DNA from: CBDCYN01 sp965224205
Lineage (GTDB): Bacteria > Planctomycetota > Phycisphaerae > Phycisphaerales > Phycisphaeraceae
NCBI GenBank assembly: GCA_965224205.1
Contig: CBDCYN010000023.1
Location: 434,001-498,000 of the forward strand
Length of the DNA: 64,000 bases
Direction: 5' to 3'
Under the pieces are notes generated by a model. That model did not search any database. It was not told the origin of the DNA and worked only from the letters and a program-made list of their open reading frames with translations. Shown here piece by piece: positions 41,646-49,725 of the stretch. The position numbers and the translations under genes were made by a program. Each line of letters begins with the position of its first letter. Position 1 is the stretch's first letter.

Positions 41646-43010
41646 TTAATTGGCCAGCTCCACCTGCGCGGTGGATTGAGGCGGGACAACCGGATCCGCA
41701 TCCGTCAGGGTTGCCAGCAACCAGTCGAGCTTGTCGACCATGTGGGGCATACCCATTTTGGCGAATAGATCCCTGCTGATCTGCCAGGCGTGGCGGGCGT
41801 CTTCGATCTGACCCTGTTGGCTGTAGACCATGCCGAGGTTGCCGTATTGATTGGCGATCCCCAACGTCCGGCCCAGCTGCCGCTCACTGGCTAACGCTTC
41901 GGTGAACAGTCGCTCGGCGTCGTCGAGCTGACCACGGGCCTGGCAGACCAACCCGAGGTTCGCCTTGGCCTTGGCGACGCCCTCGGTCCGCCCCAGCTGC
42001 TGGTTCATCTCGACCGCCCGATCGAACGCCCGCTGGGCCTCGTCGAGTTCGTCACGGGCGAGGTAGATCAACCCCAGGTTGCTGGCGACCTGAGCCACAC
42101 CCTGCCGCTGGTCTAATGCTTCAAACAGGTTCAGGGCCTTTAACTGAAGCTCTTCGGCCCCGTCCAGGTCCCCCTGCATCTGTAAGATCAGGCCCAGGTG
42201 GCTGATCTGCGACGCCATACTGTCGCGCAGGCCGTGCGTTTGGCTGATCTGCATGGCTTTACGGATCATCCGCCCTGCCCGGGCTAGGTCGCCGCGGGTG
42301 CGGTAGATCAGCCCGAGGTTATCGTAAGCGCTGGCCTTGCCCTCGGGCTGGTCGACTGCTTCGAACACCTCTAGCGCCTGGCGGTACCTCCGCTCGGCGA
42401 GGTCCAGCTGGCCCCGTTTTTGATGGATCAGGCCCAGGTTCCCGTAAGCGGTGCCCCGCCAGGTATCGACGTCCAGCTGGTCGGCGATCTCCAGGACCTT
42501 GTCGTAAGCCCCCCGAGCCGAATCAAGATCACCGCGCAGAAGATCAAGATGACCGCGGCGGATCAGGGCATCAGGATCGTCAGGCGCCGAGGCCAGGATC
42601 CGCTCGATCGCCTCATCGGCTAGATCGAGCTGCCAGTGACCGGTCGCCAGGTGGGCGATCTCTCGGTCACGATGCAAGGCGTCATCCACACGCGAAGCGC
42701 GCTGACCCAGTAGGAATTCAAGGAGGGGTTGGGTGTCCCCAGAGGTCCTCAGCTGCTCAAGGGCTCGGCCCGCGGCTCGATCGCCCTGAACCAAAGCTAG
42801 CTGGGCGCGGAACACCGCCGATTCGATCAACTCATCTTCTAGCAGGATCGCCGCGGGTTCGATAGAAGACTCCGCCTCCATGGTTTCCGTGACGTCGGAC
42901 CGGCCCTGTCCGCCCGGATCACCCGCGGCTACGGAGCATATCACGGCTAGCACAACAGGGCCCACGAATCGACCCCATCCACTTTTTATCGCCCGCTGAT
43001 CTTGGAACAA
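41646..43010 (-). CDS. Secreted TPR-repeat protein
   Basis: The protein is about 454 residues, with a signal peptide (FVGPVVLAVICSVAA) and about eight tandem TPR units. Most contain NLGLI-x-x-x-x-G-x-LDxAE (YGNLGLIHQKRGQLDLAERR; YDNLGLIYRTRGDLARAGRM; ANLGLVCQARGQLDDAERLF). TPR superhelices bind peptides; the partner is unknown. The longest frame starts further upstream, but the best start is a TTG directly after GGGGAGGATAACT, giving MFQDQRAIKSGWGRF and a normal signal peptide. IS remnants lie on both sides. Confidence 0.8.
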   Translation of the reverse strand: MFQDQRAIKSGWGRFVGPVVLAVICSVAAGDPGGQGRSDVTETMEAESSIEPAAILLEDELIESAVFRAQLALVQGDRAAGRALEQLRTSGDTQPLLEFLLGQRASRVDDALHRDREIAHLATGHWQLDLADEAIERILASAPDDPDALIRRGHLDLLRGDLDSARGAYDKVLEIADQLDVDTWRGTAYGNLGLIHQKRGQLDLAERRYRQALEVFEAVDQPEGKASAYDNLGLIYRTRGDLARAGRMIRKAMQISQTHGLRDSMASQISHLGLILQMQGDLDGAEELQLKALNLFEALDQRQGVAQVASNLGLIYLARDELDEAQRAFDRAVEMNQQLGRTEGVAKAKANLGLVCQARGQLDDAERLFTEALASERQLGRTLGIANQYGNLGMVYSQQGQIEDARHAWQISRDLFAKMGMPHMVDKLDWLLATLTDADPVVPPQSTAQVELAN

Positions 43011-43242
43011 AGTTATCCTCCCCTCATCACGATCACATGGATGCAACTGATATCGGTTCAGCGATCGAACGGCTAAACCAGCTCGCCCCGTCGCGGGTGG
43101 GTACGACAGGATTTTCAGATCCCGCGGACAGAAAGCCTCCACGGACGCAAGCGTTGGAAACGATCATTAAACACTGGTTCTTCCGCACTCTTGGTGAAGG
43201 GGGTATCGGCCGCGACGTGGTGGCGGGAGCGGGACATGGGCA

Positions 43243-43345
43243 TTAGCCCGCGTGTAGGAACCGCTGACGCAGTAGGTCGGATTTGGCGCGGCCATACATC
43301 TGGCATTTGATGGGCTTGAGCCGGTTGATCTGTAATCGTTTCATG
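43243..43345 (-). pseudogene. ISL3-like transposase C-terminal remnant
   Basis: The leftward frame MKRLQINRLKPIKCQMYGRA followed by KSDLLRQRFLHAG-stop matches the conserved C-terminal tail of ISL3-family transposases (NRLK-x-x-KRQMYGRA). Only about 33 residues remain. Confidence 0.6.
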
Positions 43346-43443
43346 AAGCGTGTCTTTGTTTTGTGTGGGTGATCGGTGAACCTGTTGGGAGGGCTATATC
43401 CCCGAGAACAGATAGCCAGACAGCATCGGTCACAAGGCCGGTG

Positions 43444-43620
43444 AAGAGGAAGCCTCGAGATCGATATGGCGAGGATTGTTGGCTTGAATGGATCGAGGCG
43501 CATCGTCGTAGTGGGCAGAGCGTGGCGGCGTTCTGTGCGAAGCGCGGGATTTCGGTGTCGAGTTTCTAGGCGTGGCGTCGTGGGCTTGGATCGGGGTCAT
43601 CACCGCGTCAGTGTCGTTCG
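43444..43620 (+). pseudogene. IS66-type accessory protein (TnpA) remnant
   Basis: WLEWIEAHRRSGQSVAAFCA followed by KRGISVSSF-stop-AWRR is the IS66 Orf1 pattern (SG-x-SVAAFC...SFY-x-WRR). An in-frame TAG stands where Tyr is expected before AWRR. Similarity fades afterwards. Confidence 0.65.
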
Positions 43621-43802
43621 AAAGGCCCTGTGGCATGCCGTTGCATCCCGACCATTCCCAAGCCCGGCCAGCGGCCTTGGCCGGATCATTCGCCGCCGCG
43701 TCGATGGGGGACGTGTATGATGGGTTGTTCATGTTTGGCAATCATGGACTTCGAAGGTGATCCAAAGCGACGACACGCCGGTCAATAAGGAAACACCCGG
43801 GG

Positions 43803-43940
43803 CATGTCAGCCGCCTACGCCGCATCGCCCTGAACCGGCTAAAGGCCGCCGACAGCTACACCCCACGCAAGAGCATCCGAGGACGACGCAAGATTGCCGC
43901 CTGGGATCACCGGTTCTTCCTGCGCCTGATTACCGCATAA
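43803..43940 (+). pseudogene. ISAs1-like transposase C-terminal remnant
   Basis: HVSRLRRIALNRLKAADSY, then RKSIRGRRKIAAWDHRFFLR and LITA-stop. This is the tail of ISAs1-type transposases (LRR-x-ALN-x-L ... KSI-x-G-R). The 5' part is gone. Confidence 0.65.
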
Positions 43941-44231
43941 GTCATATGCGCTGATCCTGCCCACATCACAGGACCTACAAACCTTTCTCACGAAGGGGGC
44001 GCCGACCAGCCGATAAAAATCCGTATCCGTAGACCTCAGTGGCGAGATGGGATGCTAAACTAACATGTCCCTTTAGGTCCAGGTTGGTCAGGATTCCTGT
44101 GTCTAGTGGAACCAGCGGCTGTGAAGGGAAGGGGTAAAGCCGAATGATCACAACGGATTGTCACGGCCGACGACACCCGATCCCTGATCCGCGAATCACG
44201 TGATGTAAAAGGACCACTTGGGTAACGACGT
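43941..44231. other. Intergenic region before the amidase gene
   Basis: About 290 bases between IS debris and the amidase start. I see no coding signal, hairpin or Rep1/MITE copy. The amidase promoter should be here. Confidence 0.35.
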
Positions 44232-44993
44232 ATGGCGATATCACGACGGCAGTTTTTTATGGTCGGGCTAGGGGCCCTAGTGACCGGGTGTACCCAAACC
44301 GGTCGCGTGGTTCGTGGTCGGCCTCGATCGACCCTTGGGGGTCAGCGGCAGGCCGCGTCGAACTATCCTCTGATGCAGCGCCCTATGCCGTCTAACCTGG
44401 ACGGGATCGCGCGGCCCGCTCCGATCGCCCTGCCGCCGCCGGTCGCGGCCCCACGCCGCCCGCCGGTGCGTGTCATCACCTCACCCATCCGGGCGATCCC
44501 ACGCGAAAATTGGGCCAAGGGTTCACCGATTAGCGGTCGGCTCAACCCGATGGGGGCGTACCGACGGATCACGGTCCACCACGAAGGCTGGACGGACGTA
44601 TGGTTCTCCGATCAGGCCAAGACCGCCAAGCGGCTTGAGTCGATCCGCCGCTCGCATCTCGATCGGCTCCGCGCTGGAGATATCGGCTACCACTTCATCA
44701 TCGACCGCGCCGGGCGGCTGTGGGAGGGCCGGTCGCTGCGCTACCAGGGCGCCCACGTCCGGGACCACAACGCCAACAACATCGGCGTAATGGTGCTGGG
44801 CAATTTCACCCGTCAGCGTCCCACCGACGTTCAGATGAATACACTAGGCAAGACATTAAAATCATTGATGAAGCGGTACCGCGTGCCGGTGGGTCGCGTT
44901 TATACTCACCAAGAACTCACCCCCACGTCCTGCCCGGGCAAGAGCCTGCAGCGATCCATGATGGCGTTAAGAAGCGGCCAATACCTTTCATAA
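44232..44993 (+). CDS. N-acetylmuramoyl-L-alanine amidase (Amidase_2), Tat/lipoprotein
   Basis: The 253-residue protein begins with a twin-arginine-type signal SRRQFFMVGLGALVTGC that also has a lipobox Cys20. After a Pro-rich linker comes an Amidase_2/PGRP domain (about 95-245): ITVHHEGW (His116/117), GYHFIIDRAGRLWEGRS, NANNIGVMVLGNF, and THQELTPTSCPGKSLQ with His226 and Cys234 as zinc ligands. It would cleave the MurNAc-L-Ala bond in peptidoglycan, relevant because planctomycete cell walls were long disputed. No operon partner is visible. Confidence 0.88.
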   Translation: MAISRRQFFMVGLGALVTGCTQTGRVVRGRPRSTLGGQRQAASNYPLMQRPMPSNLDGIARPAPIALPPPVAAPRRPPVRVITSPIRAIPRENWAKGSPISGRLNPMGAYRRITVHHEGWTDVWFSDQAKTAKRLESIRRSHLDRLRAGDIGYHFIIDRAGRLWEGRSLRYQGAHVRDHNANNIGVMVLGNFTRQRPTDVQMNTLGKTLKSLMKRYRVPVGRVYTHQELTPTSCPGKSLQRSMMALRSGQYLS

Positions 44994-45055
44994 CGCGGAT
45001 CGTGCTTATCGCGGCCCAACAGATCGGTAAATTTTTCGTCAAACGCTTTGTATTA

Positions 45056-45167
45056 CAGCATTTTCAGGGTTGGTGTAGATCCCACGGCACAGCCAGGTGT
45101 CACGAAGAGCCCGCTTCTTCACGGGCGCGGCTCGCTACGAACATCTATAGCCATCCAGAAAATGCTA
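45056..45167. mobile_element. 112-bp MITE (copy 3, divergent subfamily), TA-flanked
   Basis: The ends are CAGCATTTTCAGGGTTGG and (reverse complement) TAGCATTTTCTGGATGGC, different from the GAGCG type. The length is again exactly 112, TA flanks both sides, and the interior (GAGCCCGCTTCTTCACGGGC, then GCGGCTCGCTACGAAC) aligns with the other copies. Confidence 0.75.
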
Positions 45168-45311
45168 TAGTCCCAAGGTGTGATGGCGTGGGTTATTAAT
45201 TCAATGGCCCTGCTTTGGACGACGGATGAAAGAGTAGATACCCTAGCCGCTATGCCCGATCATTCAAACAGTTCCTAAGCCGCCTCTTGATGTAAAGTCT
45301 GGGTACCGACC

Positions 45312-45851
45312 ATGAATGACGATGACATCCTCGTCGTAGACCTGCCGCCGCTGGGACCGGCCGCTTCATCATTTCTGCCGGAGGTGTTCAAGGGCTTAGG
45401 CACCACGCTCAAGCACATCGCCGGGTCGATCGGCCGCGGGCCACGCAACAAAACCATGTGCTACCCCGAGGAGCGTCGCGAGGATCTGCCGGTCGAGGAT
45501 GGCGGGCTGTACAAAGGCAACTTCCGGGGCGTACACCGGCTCAACCGTGACGAAGACGGCCGGGTCAAGTGCGTGGCCTGCTTCATGTGCGCCACCGCCT
45601 GCCCCGCCCACTGCATCCACATCGAAGGTGCCGAGTCGCCCTGGGACGACCGCGAGAAATACCCCGCCAAGTTTGACCTTGATGAGCTGCGCTGCATCTA
45701 CTGCGGTATGTGCGAAGAAGCCTGTCCCGTCGACGCCATTGAGCTGACCTACACCTACGACATCGTCGGCCTCACACGCCAAGAAATGGTATTCGACAAA
45801 GAGAAACTCCTGGCAGTGTACGACCAGACGATTGACCACAAACCGATGTAG
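45312..45851 (+). CDS. nuoI: NADH-quinone oxidoreductase subunit I
   Basis: The 179-residue protein has two 4Fe-4S motifs, CVACFMCATACP (Cys87-Cys97) and CIYCGMCEEACP (Cys128-Cys138). They are preceded by FKGLGTTLKHI and YPEERREDLP, and followed by YDIVGLTRQEMVFDKEKLL, all typical of NuoI. It carries clusters N6a and N6b towards the quinone in complex I. It stands alone: MITEs lie on both sides and no other nuo gene is next to it, though nuoA is elsewhere in the window. No strong ribosome binding site precedes the ATG. Confidence 0.92.
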   Translation: MNDDDILVVDLPPLGPAASSFLPEVFKGLGTTLKHIAGSIGRGPRNKTMCYPEERREDLPVEDGGLYKGNFRGVHRLNRDEDGRVKCVACFMCATACPAHCIHIEGAESPWDDREKYPAKFDLDELRCIYCGMCEEACPVDAIELTYTYDIVGLTRQEMVFDKEKLLAVYDQTIDHKPM

Positions 45852-45888
45852 ACGCGCCGTTCGTTCGGTCCCAAACACCTAAGCTCTG

Positions 45889-46004
45889 TCGGAAAACTTT
45901 GATCGGGTGCCACCGGCTGCTTGTCAGCCAGTGCGGATACCTGCGTTGTTGGTGTCTGCACTGGCGGGCCAGCACCCACGGACTTCCAAAACGAGTTTTC
46001 CGAC
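45889..46004. repeat. 116-bp palindromic element
   Basis: The outer arms GTCGGAAAACT and AGTTTTCCGAC are perfectly complementary. Inner arms GGGTGC/GCACCC and GCCAGTGCGGATACC/GGTGTCTGCACTGGC continue the fold, so almost the whole element forms one hairpin. It differs from Rep1 and from the 112-bp MITEs and occurs once here. Confidence 0.7.
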
Positions 46005-46148
46005 CGATACCACGAAGACTTCGACGCGTTTCGCAAAGCGATCCGCGAGTGCATTAAAAACCCCACCACGACTCACCAAGCAGAAGTCAAAACGCTCCTG
46101 ACACTCAACTTTCAGACCTTTGAAAATGCTCAAATCCTGGCCGGATGA
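46005..46148 (+). pseudogene. Transposase C-terminal fragment (IS630-like pattern)
   Basis: RYHEDFDAFRKAIRECI and VKTLLTLNFQTFENAQIL AG-stop resemble C-terminal tails of IS630/DDE-superfamily transposases. It ends 10 bases before the intact IS630 left end and begins at the 116-bp palindrome, so it is probably a truncated older element. The family assignment is tentative. Confidence 0.4.
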
Positions 46149-46224
46149 GATATAATCTAGAGCGCTTGGCGTAATTAATCGCCGCTGGCCGATAAGAGAG
46201 ATTTCTGGCAAGGAGGCCAAGGTC

Positions 46225-46560
46225 ATGGCGTATTCGATGGATCTACGTAAGCGGGTGGTATGGGCCGCCGAGTCGGGTCAGACGATCACGGGGGTATCAC
46301 GACAGTTTCGGGTGGCGAGGTCGACGGTTCGCGACTGGTGTGATCGGCACCGCCGGGGCGTGTTGACGCCGGGGGTGCCGGGGCCCAAGGGGTCGGTCAA
46401 GCTTACGGCGGCCGATGAGCAACGGATGCGTGAGGCGGTGGCGGCCAAGCCGGGGATCACGGCCAAGCAGTTGAGGGCGATGCTGAACCTGGGCGTCGTG
46501 GAATCGACGGTGTGCCGGGCGTTGAAGCGGCTGGGGCTGTCGCTCAAAAGAAGTCGCTGA
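46225..46560 (+). CDS. IS630 transposase, N-terminal frame (HTH)
   Basis: The 111-residue frame has MAYSMDLRKRVVWAAESGQT, a helix-turn-helix (SRQFRVARSTVRDWCDR) and a second winged helix (GITAKQLRAMLNLGVVESTV). It is the DNA-binding half of an IS630 transposase. It ends LKRSR where intact relatives continue LKKKSLIAAEQDR, so one A is missing in the AAAA tract before GAAG, or a -1 programmed frameshift is used. Confidence 0.85.
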   Translation: MAYSMDLRKRVVWAAESGQTITGVSRQFRVARSTVRDWCDRHRRGVLTPGVPGPKGSVKLTAADEQRMREAVAAKPGITAKQLRAMLNLGVVESTVCRALKRLGLSLKRSR

Positions 46561-47159
46561 TCGCCGCCGAGCAAGATCGCCCCGACGTGGCCCAACGCCG
46601 CCACAACTTCACGATCGCCCGGCGGTTCGTGGACCCGGCCCATCTGGTTTTCCTCGACGAATCTGGGGCCAAGACGGATATGACCCGGCTGTATGGCTGG
46701 TCGCCGATCGGGCAGCGTTGCGTGGACCGCACCCCGCACGGCCGCTGGAAGACGCTCACGATGCTCAGCGCGATCCGGCTCGACGGGGTGATCCAAGGTG
46801 CGACGGTCGTGGTCGATGGCCCGATGAACTCGGCGACGTTCCTGGCCTACACCCAGCAGTTCTTGGCCCCGTCGTTGCGCCCGGGTGACGTGGTCGTGAT
46901 GGACAATCTCTCGAGTCACCAAGCCGCCGCGGTGCGCGAAGCGATCGAGGCCGTCGACGCCGACCTGGGGTACCTGCCCCCGTACAGCCCGGACCTGAAC
47001 CCGATCGAGAAGCTGTGGAGCAAGGTCAAGGCGTGGCTACGCCGCGTCGCCGCCAAGACCTTCGGCACGCTCCAAGACGCCATCGCCGATGCCCTGACAG
47101 ACGTCACGCCCACCGAGTGCCAAAACTACTTCACCTCTTGCGGATATGGCGATTATTGA
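46512..47159 (+). CDS. IS630 transposase, C-terminal frame (DDE)
   Basis: The catalytic half has VFLDESGAKTDMTRLYGW (first Asp), VVVMDNLSSHQAAAVREAI (second Asp) and LPPYSPDLNPIEKLWSKVKA (Glu). All DDE residues are intact. The true N-terminus comes by frameshift from the upstream frame near 46545; the Met used here is only the first in this frame. The pattern is that of Tc1/mariner-related IS630 elements, which target TA. Confidence 0.85.
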   Translation: MPGVEAAGAVAQKKSLIAAEQDRPDVAQRRHNFTIARRFVDPAHLVFLDESGAKTDMTRLYGWSPIGQRCVDRTPHGRWKTLTMLSAIRLDGVIQGATVVVDGPMNSATFLAYTQQFLAPSLRPGDVVVMDNLSSHQAAAVREAIEAVDADLGYLPPYSPDLNPIEKLWSKVKAWLRRVAAKTFGTLQDAIADALTDVTPTECQNYFTSCGYGDY

Positions 47160-47253
47160 CGCAAAACGCTCTAAATGAGATCGCCCTGCCGCCGACCCCC
47201 GGCCTATACCCGCGTCATTTACCCCCTAGCGTTTCGGGGCTATTCTTGTCGTG

Positions 47254-48291
47254 ATGAAAAAAATAGACCCCTGCACGGCTGATCGAACCGCCCAGGACCT
47301 TGAGACCTTTGACCAGATCCAGGTCACCGCTGCAAAGATTCGTAAACAGCTAGGGCGGGTCATCGTGGGGCAAGAGGGGGTCGTCGATCCCTTGTTGGCA
47401 GCGGTTTTCTGTGGGGGCCATCTGCTGATCGTCGGCGTCCCGGGACTAGCTAAGACTCTGCTCGTTAGAACCTTAGCTTCTGCTACCGGACTATCTTTTA
47501 AGCGGATCCAGTTTACGCCCGACATGATGCCCAGCGATGTGATCGGCACCGAGCTGATCCAAGAAAACCCCTCGACCGGACAACGCCAGCTCCGATTTAT
47601 GCCCGGCCCGTTGTTCGCTCAGCTGATCCTCGCTGATGAGATCAACCGCACCCCCCCCAAGACACAAGCGGCGTTGCTCGAGGCGATGGAAGAACGACAG
47701 GTCACGATCGCGGGTCAGACCATGCCCTTGCCCGCGCCCTTTCTGGTGGTGGCCACGCAGAACCCGATCGAGCAAGAAGGCACCTACCCGCTGCCCGAGG
47801 CTCAGCTGGATCGGTTCCTTTTTGGACTGTGGATGGACTACCCGTCCAAAGACCACGAAATAACCATTGTTGCGGATACCCCCAGGATCCAGGATCAATC
47901 GGTGGATTCGGTGCTGGATCAAGCAGCCCTAGCTGGCTTTACCAGGGTGATCAAGCAGATGCCGGTCAGCCGCCACGTCGTTGAATATGCGGTAAGTCTC
48001 GCACGGGCGACCCGGCCCCAAGAGCCTCAGGCGCCGCAGATGACGACCCGGTTCGTCGCATGGGGCGCGGGGCCGCGGGCTAGCCAATCGCTGATTCTGG
48101 CCGCCAAGGCGGTCGCCGCGATCGAAGGTCAACCCACGCCCAGCTGCCAGCATGTCCGCCAGATCGCGGTGCCGGTTCTCCGCCACCGGGTCATCGTCAA
48201 CTACACCGCGATCGGCGAGGGCAAAACCTCAGCAGACGTGGTGGAACACGTGCTTCAAGAAATCAATGAACCACAGTACGACGCCCCATGA
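47254..48291 (+). CDS. MoxR-type AAA+ ATPase
   Basis: The protein is about 345 residues. The Walker A-like GVPGLAKTLLVRTLA, Walker B LADEINRTPPKTQAALLEAM, and sensor region FLVVATQNPIEQEGTYPLPE AQLDRF are those of the MoxR subfamily, with the lid domain at the C-terminus. MoxR ATPases usually work with VWA/DUF58 proteins as metal-insertion or folding chaperones, but here no such gene follows: the next gene is convergent. A GTG one codon upstream is an alternative start. The IS630 element lies directly upstream, so its promoter may have been displaced. Confidence 0.88.
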   Translation: MKKIDPCTADRTAQDLETFDQIQVTAAKIRKQLGRVIVGQEGVVDPLLAAVFCGGHLLIVGVPGLAKTLLVRTLASATGLSFKRIQFTPDMMPSDVIGTELIQENPSTGQRQLRFMPGPLFAQLILADEINRTPPKTQAALLEAMEERQVTIAGQTMPLPAPFLVVATQNPIEQEGTYPLPEAQLDRFLFGLWMDYPSKDHEITIVADTPRIQDQSVDSVLDQAALAGFTRVIKQMPVSRHVVEYAVSLARATRPQEPQAPQMTTRFVAWGAGPRASQSLILAAKAVAAIEGQPTPSCQHVRQIAVPVLRHRVIVNYTAIGEGKTSADVVEHVLQEINEPQYDAP

Positions 48292-48360
48292 GAGGTTTTT
48301 TCACCTCAAGAGATCTCTGAAGGCGATCCGGCTTATTCCTGCAACACGGCGGTCATACGC

Positions 48361-49455
48361 CTAATCCCCGAAGCTCGTGCCCACGTCGCGCGCGGCCTGG
48401 ATCAGCGGGTGATCGGTGCCGACTAGGCGTTGCTTGCCGGCGACTTCTTCGATATCGATATCGGTCACGGTCCGGCCCTTCATCACGATCATCCGGTTGC
48501 GTTTGCCGGCCATTAACGCCTGAATCGCGGCGTGGCCAAACTCGGTGGCCAGGACGCGGTCTTCGGGCACCGGGGTGCCGCCGCGTTGGACGTGGCCCAG
48601 CACGGTGGTGCGGGTTTCGATCTCGGTTCGGTCTTCGATCTGACGGGCCACGAGCTTGCTGATCCCACCGAGGCGGACTGGATCGGGGCTGGTGGGGTCA
48701 TAATGATCGACGACCTGCTCGCCGTCGACGGGCCTGGCCCCTTCGGACACGCACAGGAGGCTGAATCGCTTGCCCTCTCGTGACCGATCGGTGACTTTGG
48801 CGCAGATCTTATCGAGGTCGAACGGGATCTCAGGCAGAAGGATGATGTCAGCCCCGGAGGCGATGCCCGCGTGCAGGGCGATCCAGCCGGCGTTGCGACC
48901 CATGACCTCCACGAGCATGGCGCGGTGGTGGCTGGCGGCGGTGGTGTGGATCCGGTCCAGGGCCATGGTCGCCACGTACCGGGCGGTGGCGAACCCAAAG
49001 GTGACGTCGGAGCCCTCGAGGTCGTTGTCGATGGTCTTGGGCACGCCGATGCAGTTGACGCCCAGGCGGGTGAAGTGCGAGGCCACGGCCATGGTCCCGT
49101 CGCCACCGATGACGATCAGGGCGTCGATGTGGCGGTGCTCGATGTGCTCCAGGACCCGGTCGGAGACGTCGCGCATCTCGGTCTGCCCGTCGGTCTTGAC
49201 GGGGTAGCGTTTGGGGTCGCAGCGGTTGTTGGTGCCCAGGATCGTGCCACCGAGGGTGAGGATGTTGCTCACGTCGTGTTCGGTCAGGGGGTGGAGGCGG
49301 TTCTGGATCAGGCCCTGGAACCCGTCCTCGATCCCGAAGACTTCCAGGTGGTACCGGAACAGGGCGGTCTTGGTCACGGCCCGGATCACGGCGTTGAGGC
49401 CGGGGCAGTCGCCGCCGCCGGTGAGCACGCCGATGCGTCGGATCGGGTGGGTCAT
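48361..49455 (-). CDS. pfkA: 6-phosphofructokinase
   Basis: The 364-residue PfkA-family protein has TGGGDCPGLNAVIRA at the N-terminus, GGDGT (117-121), PKTIDND (139-145), the catalytic region, MGRNAGW and the substrate motif GHVQRGGTP. It phosphorylates fructose 6-phosphate. GGDG, rather than GGDD, suggests ATP as donor, while Lys in PKTIDND is shared with PPi-dependent enzymes; this G/K combination occurs in ATP enzymes of actinobacteria. ATP use is therefore likely but not certain. No glycolytic neighbour is present. Confidence 0.92.
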   Translation of the reverse strand: MTHPIRRIGVLTGGGDCPGLNAVIRAVTKTALFRYHLEVFGIEDGFQGLIQNRLHPLTEHDVSNILTLGGTILGTNNRCDPKRYPVKTDGQTEMRDVSDRVLEHIEHRHIDALIVIGGDGTMAVASHFTRLGVNCIGVPKTIDNDLEGSDVTFGFATARYVATMALDRIHTTAASHHRAMLVEVMGRNAGWIALHAGIASGADIILLPEIPFDLDKICAKVTDRSREGKRFSLLCVSEGARPVDGEQVVDHYDPTSPDPVRLGGISKLVARQIEDRTEIETRTTVLGHVQRGGTPVPEDRVLATEFGHAAIQALMAGKRNRMIVMKGRTVTDIDIEEVAGKQRLVGTDHPLIQAARDVGTSFGD

Positions 49456-49725
49456 GTCTTGGGTCTCTACGTCTCTTGGGTCTCTACGTCGTTGGGGATC
49501 AACGGATCACGGACCATCCGGGATCCTGCACCTGTACAACTTACCGGGCGATCGATGGGATACCAACATCTACCCATACTGGATGAAACCGTGCCGCGAT
49601 CTCTTCCGGGGTCGATATGGGATGAGGAACCTTCCCGCTACCAGCGGCTGTGCCGGTAGTAATGGTTAGATTTGATCCCTGGGCCAACGCCATTGATGCC
49701 CTGCTCGATGGGCCAGGGCGGTGCG
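49456..49725. other. Intergenic region between nnrD and pfkA
   Basis: About 270 bases upstream of pfkA. A 16-base unit CTTGGGTCTCTACGTC is repeated in tandem next to the pfkA start. Around 49570-49620 there is a weak Rep1-like match (CTACCCATACTGGATGAAAC) without a right end. Confidence 0.4.

Larger units (their letters stand above)
46160..47171 (+). mobile_element. IS630-family insertion sequence with TA target duplication
   Basis: The element is 1012 bp. Left end GAGCGCTTGGCGTAATTAAT and right end (reverse complement) GAGCGTTTTGCGTCAATAAT match at 20 of the first 24 positions. TA flanks both ends (46158-46159, 47172-47173). It contains a two-frame transposase. Confidence 0.9.

Noticed and set aside
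49566..49625. Further Rep1 copy upstream of pfkA
   Set aside because: Only about 20 bases of the left end match loosely and there is no right end; noted as a weak match only.
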